Origin: Shewanella sp. OMA3-2
Lineage (GTDB): Bacteria > Pseudomonadota > Gammaproteobacteria > Enterobacterales > Shewanellaceae
Length of the DNA: 64,000 bases
Assembly: GCF_021513195.1 (NCBI RefSeq)
Contig: NZ_CP090974.1
Location: 1,128,001 to 1,192,000 of the forward strand
Reading direction: 5' to 3'
The notes under the pieces were generated by a model. It saw only the letters and a list, made by a program, of their open reading frames with translations. It did no database searches and was not told the origin of the DNA. This document shows, piece by piece, positions 46,149 to 55,774 of the stretch; position 1 is the first letter of the stretch; each line of letters begins with the position of its first letter. The translations under genes were made by a program, and so were the position numbers.

Positions 46149-47555
46149 ATGGTTAATGACATTATATCGCTGGTTAATAACGTTTTATGGGGCGATTATC
46201 AAATACTGATCTACATATTAGTATTTGCCGGCATATGGTTTTCATTAAAATTAAGATGTATTCAGTTTCGACATTTCGTGTATATGTTTAAAGTCATGAA
46301 AGGCAGTACCCAAAGCGATAAATCAGGGATCAGTTCCTACCAAGCCTTGTGTACTGGCTTATCTGCCCGAGTCGGCACCGGCAATTTAGCCTGGGTTGCG
46401 ATGGCTATTTCGCTTGGTGGCAGTGGCGCGGTTTTTTGGATGTGGGTGATTGCCCTCTTGGGTATGGCAACTGGTTTTGCCGAAAGCGTGTTAGGTCAGT
46501 TATATAAAGTACGAGACGATCATAAAGAATACCGCGGAGGGCCTGCTTATTATATTCGTGCAGGGCTGAATAAACCTTGGTTAGCTGTGTTATTTGCGCT
46601 ATGTCTATTTTTGGGTTACGGCATTAGTTTCAGCGCTATGCAAGCCAACACCATAACCGATGCACTCAATAACACCTTCGACATTTCTAGCGTTTATTCC
46701 GGCGCAGTGATTACCTTAATTGCTGGTATTATCGTCATGGGCGGGCTGCGCAGTATCGCCCGTTTTGCTGAACTTGTGGTGCCGTTTATGGGGCTGGCGT
46801 TTATTTTAGCCGCAGTTATTGTCACCTTAATCAATATTCAGCAAGTACCAGCGGTATTGATGGACATATTCAACTCGGCATTTGGACTAACGGAAGCGGG
46901 CGCTGGCGCACTGGGCGCTGCAATTAAAAACGGTATTCAACGCGGTTTGTATTCAAATGAAGCAGGTGCCGGTAGCGTACCCCATGCAGCAGCAGGGGCA
47001 ACGCCAGTACCAAACCATCCGGTGGCGCAGGGTTACGTGCAGATGCTTGGGGTATTTATTGACACTATGGTGTTATGTAGCTGCACCGCGGTAGTGATTT
47101 TATTGGCCCAGGGCAATATTGGTACTGAAGTAGAAGGTATCCGCATTACCCAAAATGCCATGACTCACCATATGGGCGTCAGCGGCGATATGTTTGTAGC
47201 CATCATCATCACCCTGTTCTCATTTACCTCTGTTGTTGCCAACTATGCCTACGCAGAAAGTAACTTGCACCTATTCAAACTAGATAACATCTATGGCCGC
47301 ACAGCTTACACCTTGCTGTACTTAGGCATGGTGTATTGGGGGGCTAATGCTTCATTAAAAGAAGTGTGGAACATGGCCGACATGGCATTGGGATTAATGA
47401 CAGTGGTTAACATCAGCGCCATTATGCTGCTGACCCCGACCATAGTAAATTTAACCCGCGATTATCAAATGAAGTTAAAAATCAATAATAAGCCTGAATT
47501 CAAGCTGGCTGATGTGAAAATTCAAGGTAAAACCGAAGACGGCGTATGGTCTTAA
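46149..47555 (+). CDS. Alanine/glycine:cation symporter family protein (AGCS)
   Basis: 468 residues with ten or so membrane helices. The AGCS signature 'NGIQRGLYSNEAGAGSVPHA' lies near residue 260. 'LSARVGTGNLAWVAMAISLG' and 'WMWVIALLGMATGFAESVLG' are conserved as well. The family takes up small amino acids with sodium. Placement after ocd and ctlX suggests uptake of a substrate or product of that pathway. The start has AAAGGAAG before the ATG. Confidence 0.9.
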   Translation: MVNDIISLVNNVLWGDYQILIYILVFAGIWFSLKLRCIQFRHFVYMFKVMKGSTQSDKSGISSYQALCTGLSARVGTGNLAWVAMAISLGGSGAVFWMWVIALLGMATGFAESVLGQLYKVRDDHKEYRGGPAYYIRAGLNKPWLAVLFALCLFLGYGISFSAMQANTITDALNNTFDISSVYSGAVITLIAGIIVMGGLRSIARFAELVVPFMGLAFILAAVIVTLINIQQVPAVLMDIFNSAFGLTEAGAGALGAAIKNGIQRGLYSNEAGAGSVPHAAAGATPVPNHPVAQGYVQMLGVFIDTMVLCSCTAVVILLAQGNIGTEVEGIRITQNAMTHHMGVSGDMFVAIIITLFSFTSVVANYAYAESNLHLFKLDNIYGRTAYTLLYLGMVYWGANASLKEVWNMADMALGLMTVVNISAIMLLTPTIVNLTRDYQMKLKINNKPEFKLADVKIQGKTEDGVWS

Positions 47556-47958
47556 TTGCCATATTTCAGGCGTTTAGTTTTTTTGAAGTAAATTGATAAA
47601 GATAAAAAACTTGAGGGCTTCAAGCTGGGTATAAATACTAGCGCGGTGATTATAGTTTGAACGGTGACTATGAGGTTTTTGGGGTTATATAATTGTTTTT
47701 ATTGTTATTTGTTTTCACCGCTAGCAGGATGTTGACTGCAAAATTTGAATGGTAAAATCTTACTCGTTTTTATTCAAATCGGATTTATATTGACGATAAT
47801 TTAATTTTCTATGTTAAAAAATTAAAGCTCACACCATATGTCAGCGTTTGCTGCTAACTCAAATATAGAATAAGTGTACAAAATAGTTTAGTTCACTGAT
47901 TTATAATAATTAATTAAGTCGCCGCTATAGGTCTATTCTTGGATTTTTTCATAAAAAA
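47556..47958. other. Gene-free stretch between the symporter and the porin
   Basis: About 400 bp of AT-rich sequence. CTAGCGCGGTGA near 47639 is echoed by TCACCGCTAG near 47715. No gene, RNA or terminator for the symporter was seen. Confidence 0.4.
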
Positions 47959-47982
47959 AGCCCGAAATATTCATCTCGAGCT
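47959..47982 (-). terminator. Terminator after the porin gene
   Basis: Read on the minus strand: AGCTCGAGAT GAAT ATTTCGGGCT (10 bp, two G-U pairs) followed by seven T's. It lies 38 bp past the porin stop. Confidence 0.85.
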
Positions 47983-48020
47983 TTAGGGCATTATGGCCAT
48001 TTTTGTATCAGACTAATCGA

Positions 48021-49232
48021 TTACAAGGTGTAACGAATACCAATAGCGATACCATCTTCTTCTGACAGCGACATTCTGGCTTCTTGTTCTTTATCTGCGC
48101 TAGTAAAATCACTGAAGTCTTTGCGACCTTCAACATATAACACTGTGTTGGTATCCCATACATAGTGTAAACCTACTACCACGAACTGGCGCTTAAATAC
48201 GTCGTTTGGATCGGCGTTAAAGTTGGGTTGAATAACATAATCGTTACCTGCATCCAAAATATTATACGATATAAAAGGACGTAAACCGTTTTCAAATTTA
48301 TACGACAATAACGATTCGATACCGTAGGCGTCTTTGATTAAGCGACCTATGTTATCCGTGTCATGGTTTTCTTGTCTATTATAGTTAGCCGCAGCATAAA
48401 GGCCGTTTTTGTCAAAGTTGCCCCAGGTTACACCGGCGCCGTAAATAAGGTCGATAGCGGTTGTTTGTTCGCCATTGCCAAATTGCACATCAAACTCACC
48501 TCGGTTAACTCCGGCTGTGAATGTCAGCATACCTGTTGCGTTATAGGTTACAGCACCACCATAGGTATAGTTAAAGTCAACTTGCTGGGCGGCTTTATCG
48601 CCAGCTTGAAATAGCTCTTCACAGTCAGTTTGGCTAATTTCTTCACTGGTATCACAGGTATAAAAACTGCTATTTTTTAGCTGTGTTTGAATTGCAAAAC
48701 TCACATCACCGAAAGCATTACGGTACTGAACCGTTTTGTCACCACGACCGACACCATTTACAGCACCATCATCTTTGTTATAGGTATATACACCAGCTGT
48801 ATTACCGTCCCACACGAAACCGTAGTTAGTGTTATAAACTACGTCGTACCAAGCGCCCCATTGCTTACCTATGGTTAACGTGCCGTAGTCGTCATGTGCC
48901 AGCCCGACATAGCCTAGACGGTTATAAAAAAACTCGTCTTGAACAGACTCAAATCGATTGTTATAAACAATATCACTGTTACCTACAGGGTTAACTCCCC
49001 ACTCTAATTTAGTAAAAGCACTCCAGCCATGGGTTAATTGACGATTAAACCCGAAGTTAATACGCGAGGCACCATTAACCACTTCTGTTTCACCCTGAGT
49101 ATTAATGATACGAGCATCTATAAAACCGCCAATTTCGACAGCATTTTTATCATCTTTATAAATTTCTATTGCTGAAACGGTTGGGGCAATAAACAGTGCT
49201 GTAAGCGCGGTAGCTAAAAGTGTGGTTTTCAT
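48021..49232 (-). CDS. General outer-membrane porin (OmpC/OmpF type)
   Basis: 403 residues, signal peptide ending near 'PTVSA' (residue 21). The mature start 'IEIYKDDKNAVEIGGFIDAR' and 'EWGVNPVGNSDI' then 'YVGLAHDDYGTLTIGKQWGA' are classic Gram-negative porin blocks. 'DKTVQYRNAFGDVSFAIQTQ' follows. A Cys pair ('FYTCDTSEEISQTDCEELF') in an extracellular loop is unusual for trimeric porins and may make a disulfide. It ends 'GIAIGIRYTL' with a Leu instead of the usual terminal Phe. Confidence 0.9.
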   Translation of the reverse strand: MKTTLLATALTALFIAPTVSAIEIYKDDKNAVEIGGFIDARIINTQGETEVVNGASRINFGFNRQLTHGWSAFTKLEWGVNPVGNSDIVYNNRFESVQDEFFYNRLGYVGLAHDDYGTLTIGKQWGAWYDVVYNTNYGFVWDGNTAGVYTYNKDDGAVNGVGRGDKTVQYRNAFGDVSFAIQTQLKNSSFYTCDTSEEISQTDCEELFQAGDKAAQQVDFNYTYGGAVTYNATGMLTFTAGVNRGEFDVQFGNGEQTTAIDLIYGAGVTWGNFDKNGLYAAANYNRQENHDTDNIGRLIKDAYGIESLLSYKFENGLRPFISYNILDAGNDYVIQPNFNADPNDVFKRQFVVVGLHYVWDTNTVLYVEGRKDFSDFTSADKEQEARMSLSEEDGIAIGIRYTL

Positions 49233-49570
49233 TCAGGGGGCAACCTTTTAATTTGAGCCTGCAAATTGCAGCTCGTTATTATCGTCTTTGTTAATTGGAA
49301 TTGAGATTAGCAAAGGATTGGCAATCCTTCCAAGATAAAAAGTATTATTACAGACGATAAACGTCACAATTTTTAACTCATTAACGGATGACAAACAGAT
49401 TTGAATGCTATGAAAACACCGTTGAAACACAGTAGTAACAACACTTACATTAGGGCAATGTTGTTTTTTGGGGCATCGCCATAAATAAGCTGAGATAGTG
49501 AGCTGATTTTGTCTTAAAGTGGCTAGGATGATTGGGTTCATCCTAGCTTAGTATGATTAACGTTCAAATA
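49233..49570. other. Porin upstream region
   Basis: A minus-strand 97-codon ORF spans most of this region (49248-49541) but has no signal, family or ribosome-binding site and is judged spurious. The rest is the porin leader. Confidence 0.5.
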
Positions 49571-51172
49571 TTAGCGTTCAAATAAGTCGACCGTGTTGGT
49601 CAGTTTATCAGCCAAGTTACTGAGCTTATTGCCAGCTTGACTGATTTGATAATTCCCTTCTGATACCGTATCGCCTAGCAATTTAAAATCTTGCACCTTA
49701 AGTTTGACCGTATTGGCTTGTTGCTGTGATGCTTGCGCTAACATTGCAGCTTCTTGGCTAACAGTAGCAAGTGATAATATCGTCTGCCTGCTTTGTTCAA
49801 GTGTTATTACTAGCTGTTTGGCTAGCTCTACTGATGCTTGTGCTTTTTGTTGATTAGAGGACATATTGCCAACCGCAGACTGTATCGAATCAACAATATT
49901 TGCCAACATGGTATTAATTTCTACGGTAGATTGATGGGTGCGTATCGCCAAGGTTCTGACTTCGTCTGCGACAACCGCAAAGCCTCGACCTGATTCACCC
50001 GCGCGGGCGGCTTCAATTGCGGCATTAAGTGCTAATAAGTTGGTTTGTGATGCAATATCAGCAATGGTTTTTACTACATTTGAGACTTGATTACCGGAGT
50101 TTTGTAAGGTGAGTAACATGCCTGCTGTTGTTTCAATATCGTCAGCTAACTCACTTATGCTGGTGGCGGTATGTTGTACCTCTTTTTGACCTGCAGCCAT
50201 ACTTTTAGCCCCTTGCTGGGCTGAGTCTGATGCATTTTGAGAGTGTGCAACACTTTGTTCCATATGATGTTCTAATTGCGACATGACATCGACTAAGCTG
50301 ACGATAGTGTGTTGTAACTCGTCGACCGAAGCGGATGATGTACCTGAGGAATGACTCAGTTGCGTAACAGTTTGACTTATGCCAGCTATAGCATTGTGTA
50401 CATCGTTCATACCAAGACGGAATACGTTAATTAAGCCATTAACACTGGTGGCGACATTACTGATTTCGACAATGCATTCATCTGATAATTTGGTGGTTAA
50501 ATTACGGGTTTGTGCAATGCGGGTTAAGTCGTTAGACAGTTGCTGAATAGGGCTAGCAATTTGTTTTTGCGCCGCTAAATAAGCGCCTATTGCCACGAGT
50601 ACCATTAAGCCTACCAATACATATATCAATAATGTGTTGTCTCCCAATTCTTGTTGGATATTGATTGCATTATTGTTGGCTTGGGTAGAAATCTCTTGCG
50701 CTAATATATCTAACCGGCCCTTTAATTCATTAGCACTCTCGTTTAAGCGGCTTAACTGATCTCGAGCCTTGTCCCAATCTACCGACGGCTGACTCATTGT
50801 TGTTTCGAGCGCAGATAAGGACGTGTATAACGCATCAATTTGGGTGACTAATTGTGTTGATACTAGATTGTTTAACTGTTGATGTTGTTGATTAAGATTT
50901 TTAGTTAAGGTGGTTTTTTGTTGACTAAATTCGCTGATATTAATGGTCGTACCGTAAAGAGAATATCCCATTAACACTAATTCTTTAGCATGGCTTTGTA
51001 CTTCAGTGATGCTGTTAAGTGCTGGTAAAGTACCATCAACAAAGCCTGCTACCTCATGCTTAACCGTTTGATTGCTATTACCGAGTAAGCTTGCGGCAAT
51101 TAACGTCATGATTACTGTGGCGGCATAACCTAATAAAATACGAGCTTTGATGGTATTAAAAGTATGAAGCAT
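49571..51172 (-). CDS. Methyl-accepting chemotaxis protein
   Basis: 533 residues: membrane helix at about 11-31, a periplasmic four-helix-bundle domain of about 150 residues, a second helix near 183-202, a HAMP segment ('[20 protein letters not shown]') and a signalling hairpin with the invariant tip '[20 protein letters not shown]' preceded by 'IADIASQT'. '[12 protein letters not shown]' follows. It should sense a periplasmic ligand and signal to CheA. The ligand is unknown. Transcribed alone. Confidence 0.93.
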   Translation of the reverse strand: MLHTFNTIKARILLGYAATVIMTLIAASLLGNSNQTVKHEVAGFVDGTLPALNSITEVQSHAKELVLMGYSLYGTTINISEFSQQKTTLTKNLNQQHQQLNNLVSTQLVTQIDALYTSLSALETTMSQPSVDWDKARDQLSRLNESANELKGRLDILAQEISTQANNNAINIQQELGDNTLLIYVLVGLMVLVAIGAYLAAQKQIASPIQQLSNDLTRIAQTRNLTTKLSDECIVEISNVATSVNGLINVFRLGMNDVHNAIAGISQTVTQLSHSSGTSSASVDELQHTIVSLVDVMSQLEHHMEQSVAHSQNASDSAQQGAKSMAAGQKEVQHTATSISELADDIETTAGMLLTLQNSGNQVSNVVKTIADIASQTNLLALNAAIEAARAGESGRGFAVVADEVRTLAIRTHQSTVEINTMLANIVDSIQSAVGNMSSNQQKAQASVELAKQLVITLEQSRQTILSLATVSQEAAMLAQASQQQANTVKLKVQDFKLLGDTVSEGNYQISQAGNKLSNLADKLTNTVDLFER

Positions 51173-51457
51173 AGGGCATATACCTTAGATTTTTTGTCAG
51201 AATAGAGAAGACCGGATAATCGTGGTTTTTTATTCAGCTTTTAGATGAGTATTATCATCTTTACTGATGTTAGTTAAATATTGTTTTTAATCCATGTATT
51301 GATGTTTGGCTGTGTCATCCGATAAAACGATAAGATAAATATTATTACATTTATTTCGTTTTATATTTGAAGAGTCTGTTGAGCAATTATGGGTGGTAAA
51401 TGATATTCTGACATCATTTGTTTATGTCAGTAATAATGAAGTTATAAAGGACTGAAG

Positions 51458-51880
51458 ATGATAATAGCTTGCCCCCATTGCGATACGTTAAATCGTGTCC
51501 CACAAGAGCGTCTTGAACAACAACCGACTTGCGGTAAGTGTAAACAAAATTTGTTTGTGGCAGCACCTATAGAACTCACCTCGGCCAATTTTAGTTACCA
51601 TGCGACTAAATCAGAATTGCCATTAGTCGTTGATTTTTGGGCTAGCTGGTGTGGGCCTTGTAAAAACTTTGCCCCAGTATTTACCCAAGCTGCTCAAAAA
51701 TGGGAGCCCAGATTTCGGTTTGGTAAACTCAACACCGAAGAGCAGCAAGCCTTAGCAGCTCAATTCAATATTCGATCTATCCCCACCTTGATGGTGTTTA
51801 AGCAAGGTAAAGTGATTGCACAGCAATCGGGAGCCATGCCAGCTGCATCATTTAATCAATGGCTAGAGTCATTAAAATAG
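51458..51880 (+). CDS. trxC: Thioredoxin 2
   Basis: 140 residues. The N-terminal zinc ribbon has Cys at 5, 8, 25 and 28 ('CPHC', 'CGKC'), the TrxC hallmark, followed by a thioredoxin fold with active site 'FWASWCGPCKNFAPVF' near residue 64 and cis-Pro in 'IRSIPTLMVF'. It reduces protein disulfides in the cytoplasm, mainly under oxidative stress. AAGGACTGAAG precedes the ATG. Confidence 0.96.
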   Translation: MIIACPHCDTLNRVPQERLEQQPTCGKCKQNLFVAAPIELTSANFSYHATKSELPLVVDFWASWCGPCKNFAPVFTQAAQKWEPRFRFGKLNTEEQQALAAQFNIRSIPTLMVFKQGKVIAQQSGAMPAASFNQWLESLK

Positions 51881-51914
51881 ACTTTGGGGCATTCAATAAG
51901 CCAATATTGAGGCA

Positions 51915-51947
51915 ATAATAAACGCGACAATATGTCGCGTTTATTAT
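51915..51947. terminator. Bidirectional terminator between trxC and the NTF2-like gene
   Basis: ATAATAAACGCGACA / TGTCGCGTTTATTAT, a perfect 15-bp inverted repeat with a 3-nt loop between two convergent genes. Confidence 0.85.
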
Positions 51948-51958
51948 CGATAATCTTG

Positions 51959-52417
51959 TTATTTATTCTTCCGGTGACCGTAACTTAATACTCGCGTAAT
52001 TTGCCACTTATCGTCAACCTGGCGCCAAACCATGACAAAATCTGCTTTGCCTTCACATTCATTAGTCTTATTTTGACAAAAAATATGTACCCCTTTAGTG
52101 ATGGCGCCAAAGTCCTTAATCGAATGCACGTTAAATGTTCCGTCAATCAGTTTACGGCTGTAATGACCACATGCATTGTTTTTAGTGTTGGCTATCATGC
52201 TGTCACGATCCCAAGTAACGCCACCATTATCGTGATAAAACTCGACATCAGTCGCAAAAAAACTAGCATGTTTAACAAGCTCATCCGGATTTTGACAGCG
52301 ATTGAATGATTCAAATAGCGCTGTATCTAGTGCTTTCATTTTGTCTGTCAGTATTAAGTCGTCAGCAACGGAAGTCATCGATAAAAAGGTGAGTAAAACG
52401 AAGGCAATCTTTGTCAT
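51959..52417 (-). CDS. Exported NTF2-like (SnoaL/DUF4440-type) protein
   Basis: 152 residues with a signal peptide (MTKIAFVLLTFLSMTSVA). The mature domain reads like NTF2-fold proteins: 'KMKALDTALFESFNRCQNPD', 'ASFFATDVEFYHDNGGVTWD' and 'KADFVMVWRQVDDKWQITRV'. Family members are often binding or scaffold domains without known catalysis. Cys residues at three places ('NRCQ', 'NACGHYS', 'FCQNKTNECEG') suggest disulfides. Confidence 0.8.
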   Translation of the reverse strand: MTKIAFVLLTFLSMTSVADDLILTDKMKALDTALFESFNRCQNPDELVKHASFFATDVEFYHDNGGVTWDRDSMIANTKNNACGHYSRKLIDGTFNVHSIKDFGAITKGVHIFCQNKTNECEGKADFVMVWRQVDDKWQITRVLSYGHRKNK

Positions 52418-52873
52418 TTGGTTCGCTTCCTAGCGTAGTGAGTAAGCAGGATGGATGATAATACAGTGAATCAATCACGTTGAGATTACATGAATATAGT
52501 AGATGATAGTCGACTTAGTATGAATATCGCTATTTGCCTCTCAATTAACCCCCTCACTTAAGCTACTCACTTAAACCACTGTCTTAGGTCATTTTCACTT
52601 TACATCGACAAGCCCTGTTATTTGCATAGATGTATCACGGCTAGGTCAATTCACTTGCTTAAAATTATGTCTGAGCATGCCATTGACAGCCAGTCGACCA
52701 AGTCGTTAGTCAATGATTTTAATATAGAATAATATCAGAAGGTTGGTGTTAAATAATTTTGACTATAGTCATAACGCTTGCAAACCATTGTGAGCAATAT
52801 GCAGGCAATGCATGTTAAGAGGCTGGTTACTGTCTAAGGTGGATCAGTGATTATTTACATAAGGGAATATTGT
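52418..52873. other. Gene-free upstream region of the haem/lectin gene
   Basis: 456 bp, AT-rich, no ORF with support. Contains divergent promoters for the NTF2-like gene and the lectin gene; no riboswitch or clear operator was recognised. Confidence 0.4.
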
Positions 52874-54475
52874 ATGAATAGATTTTATAAAAGAAAGATA
52901 AGCGCATTAGTCAGTGGCTTATTACTGTGTATATCGGGTTCCAGTATTGCCCTTGCTAAGCAAGTGACATATGAAAAAACAGGGCTAATGGCTAAGGCGG
53001 ATACAGCGAAAAGTAAGCTAACTGATCCTGCAGTACTTAATTGCAGTGCTGATGCTAGCTGGTTTACAACACCAAGCTTACCCTCTGAAGTAAAGCAAAG
53101 TAATGGTCCTGGAGACAGTTCATTTTGCGACTTTTATCAGTTTTCCTGGCAAACCTTTAGTTACTTAATGGTAAAGTCACAAGCTCATCCTGATGTACTC
53201 AATTTTCAAGACACAGACCAATTCTATGAGCTAGAAGTTAATAGTGATGGTACTCCAGCTAACTCCTGTGATGATAAGCACGACTCACATGTACTGTTTA
53301 TTCGCTCTATGAAACCGCAAGAAAACGGCACTACTTTTACGATACCTGAGCGCATAGGCCAAGCTGGTGGCGGGGCGACTATTTACGATCAAAATGAAAA
53401 CGTTGTTTATTACGATGTGCGTTTTAGTAAAAACATGTGTGATGTTAAAGCGATACAACAGAAACAAAATTTTCCTGGTGGAACCACTGAGCTTAAAACT
53501 GCCTGGAAAGTGCTTGGCGCTAATGATGACCCAAGTAAATTCATTACTATGGATGCCAATATTACCCTGGTAAAAGCAGACCAAAAAAACAGTAAAACCA
53601 CTAAATTGGGGATGGTTGGTTTTCATGTCGCAGTCGCAACCCCTAATCACCCTGAGTTTGTTTGGGCCACCTTTGAACACAAGCAAAACACCCCAGATTG
53701 TACCTTACCCGAATCGACCACTAATTGGTCTTTTGCTAGCCAAGCCTGTACGGCGAGCTTGAAAGATAATAAGGCAAACTGTGATTTTAATAACCCAACT
53801 GAACAAACTTCAATTACCGGTAACGCGACAGAAATTTGTCGTATGTATCCTTATGGGTCGTCAGTAGCGGATGCCAATTTTGATGAGAATACAGCTGCCA
53901 TTAAAACCCTTAACGCTAACGTTCAGCCTTATTTAACGGCTGATTTTAAAGTATTGGCAAACTACTTTAATGTGGGGGCTTTGTGGGTAAGTGACATTTC
54001 TGAAGGCTCTTATATTACGCCAACAAACGGTCAGCCTGTGTCGCAAATTGGTAATCAAAGAGGGTCATTAAGACTCGCTAACACGGTTGCTGAGACTGAA
54101 TATCAAGAGGTAAATACCGCGGCGATAAATCTTAATCCAGATCAAAAAAATCTAGCATCAGCATCATCGCCGTCAGCAGGTTTTGTGTCTAATTGTTTTG
54201 GTTGTCATAACTACACTGGCACGGCCAGCAGTGCCAGTAATACCACCTCTAACAGCTTAAGTCATATTTTCGATGATATCGCTGTGGGATCTAATCAGTG
54301 TTTAGATGTGCAAGCTGCTAATACTATTAATAGTCAGACGCAAGCTGAGGCAGATTGCCCTAGCACTTGTGCTAACTCTTCTTCGAAACTTAAGTGGAAT
54401 GGTCAATGGACTAATCAAAGTGCCAGTACTGGTGCACAATTACCACAAACCGTTTGCGGTTGTTGTAATAAATAA
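52874..54475 (+). CDS. Secreted protein with a CxxCH haem motif and a C-terminal mannan-binding-lectin (MVL-like) domain
   Basis: 533 residues from the ATG at 52874 (AAGGGA upstream); an in-frame start at 52847 is not favoured. The signal peptide ends near 'SIALA' (residue 29). The large central domain has 'FCDFYQFSWQTFSYLM' and 'GNQRGSLRLANTVAETEYQE', then 'SNCFGCHNYTG', one CxxCH haem-attachment site near residue 440. The last 60 residues ('CLDVQAANTINSQTQAEADC', 'PSTCANSSSKLKWNGQWTNQ', 'TVCGCC') match MVL-type mannan-binding repeats. A periplasmic or secreted sugar-binding haem protein is inferred. Monocistronic. Confidence 0.75.
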   Translation: MNRFYKRKISALVSGLLLCISGSSIALAKQVTYEKTGLMAKADTAKSKLTDPAVLNCSADASWFTTPSLPSEVKQSNGPGDSSFCDFYQFSWQTFSYLMVKSQAHPDVLNFQDTDQFYELEVNSDGTPANSCDDKHDSHVLFIRSMKPQENGTTFTIPERIGQAGGGATIYDQNENVVYYDVRFSKNMCDVKAIQQKQNFPGGTTELKTAWKVLGANDDPSKFITMDANITLVKADQKNSKTTKLGMVGFHVAVATPNHPEFVWATFEHKQNTPDCTLPESTTNWSFASQACTASLKDNKANCDFNNPTEQTSITGNATEICRMYPYGSSVADANFDENTAAIKTLNANVQPYLTADFKVLANYFNVGALWVSDISEGSYITPTNGQPVSQIGNQRGSLRLANTVAETEYQEVNTAAINLNPDQKNLASASSPSAGFVSNCFGCHNYTGTASSASNTTSNSLSHIFDDIAVGSNQCLDVQAANTINSQTQAEADCPSTCANSSSKLKWNGQWTNQSASTGAQLPQTVCGCCNK

Positions 54476-54488
54476 TGTTAATGTGGAT

Positions 54489-54523
54489 AAAACAGCTGGT
54501 GATGTAACCCGCTGTTTTATTTT
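54489..54523 (+). terminator. Terminator after the haem/lectin gene
   Basis: AAAACAGC (54489-54496) and GCTGTTTT (54511-54518), 8 bp with a 14-nt loop, then ATTTTA. Confidence 0.75.
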
Positions 54524-54573
54524 AGTTGCGAAGCCTTATCGGTTATAAACATAAAGATTTATTGTCGTGCCCA

Positions 54574-55575
54574 TTACTGTTTATAAACAACTCTATTTCT
54601 GCCTAAGTGTTTAGCTTTATACAGTTGTGCATCTGCTTCTGATAATACATGAGATAGCGTCATGTCTGTTTCAAATTTGGCCACGCCTATACTTAAGGTG
54701 ATGGACAATATCTGATCTGCAAAGTTGAACTCACGTTGACTGATTTGTTGACGAATCGATTCAGCTAATGCTAATGCCTGGGCGAGTTCTTTGGTTTCAA
54801 CGATGACACAAAATTCTTCGCCGCCAATTCTAAAAGTACAATGATGATTAGCGATTAAGCTAATTTTTGCTGCACACTCTTTAAGAATAATATCCCCTGT
54901 TTCATGACCATAACTGTCATTTATTTCTTTAAAGTAATCAAGGTCTAACATTAGCATGTACATTGACATGTTAGGTTTTGTGGACATTTTTTGAAACTGT
55001 TTTGCTAACGCTAAGCGGTTATAGCTTTGGGTGAGAGGATCGAGCAAAGCTAATTCTTGTAGTTCTCTTTCTGAGTTTTCTCTGTTAGTTTCATAGACAT
55101 AAGATACAATCCACACCATAAGATAGCTGCATGTAAAATTAACTATCATGGACGAGAACATCACTGCTGATTTTACACTGATATCGAACAGTGAAAACAC
55201 CAGTAAAATACAGGTAGGAATAGTGGCTGACTTTTTACCCAGTATAAGGAAAAACAGAATAGGAACAACCAGTGCCCAACAAAATCGAAAACTAGTTAAG
55301 TCCGCAATATAAATAGCAAAAATAATCAGTGCTGTCAGGCCGTAAACATATAGATGTACTTCCCAAATTTGATGGCGATCGTTTAATGCACGGAACATTA
55401 ATAGCAGCGACAACAAAGAGTATATAAGCTCAAATATCGCTAATACTGGGCTAGCCTCTATCTTGAGTAAATTAAAAAAACCTAAAAATATGCCAATGAT
55501 ACTTAATAAACCACAGGCGCCTATTAACACTTTTTTTCTAAGGCGATAGGTTTTATCCAACTCTATCCTATGCAT
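54574..55575 (-). CDS. Membrane-bound diguanylate cyclase (GGDEF domain)
   Basis: 333 residues. Six hydrophobic helices (residues about 15-170) form an N-terminal membrane sensor of no recognised MASE class. The GGDEF domain follows (about 175-332) with 'LDPLTQSYNRLALAKQFQKM', 'MLDLDYFKEINDSYGHETGD' and 'FRIGGEEFCVIVE', so the active-site motif is GGEEF and intact. It should make c-di-GMP. A PilZ gene lies 2.3 kb away. Confidence 0.92.
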   Translation of the reverse strand: MHRIELDKTYRLRKKVLIGACGLLSIIGIFLGFFNLLKIEASPVLAIFELIYSLLSLLLMFRALNDRHQIWEVHLYVYGLTALIIFAIYIADLTSFRFCWALVVPILFFLILGKKSATIPTCILLVFSLFDISVKSAVMFSSMIVNFTCSYLMVWIVSYVYETNRENSERELQELALLDPLTQSYNRLALAKQFQKMSTKPNMSMYMLMLDLDYFKEINDSYGHETGDIILKECAAKISLIANHHCTFRIGGEEFCVIVETKELAQALALAESIRQQISQREFNFADQILSITLSIGVAKFETDMTLSHVLSEADAQLYKAKHLGRNRVVYKQ

Positions 55576-55774
55576 AGCGCTTCCATATCAGACTAATTAC
55601 CATCATATTATTTCATCATAGCGTTATTTGGAACAATGAGTTAGTGAGCGTGTATAAAAGTAGGTTTTTCCTTTGTTAAACGCTGCAAATAAGGTGCAAA
55701 TTTGATGGCTCGCCGCCTTTATTATCTGAATGCTGATCTTATTGACTTCAATTGCCAACTTTTCTGATAAACAC

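Noticed and set aside
49248..49541. 97-codon minus-strand ORF before the porin
   Set aside because: Start lacks a ribosome-binding site and the translation looks random; it occupies the porin leader.
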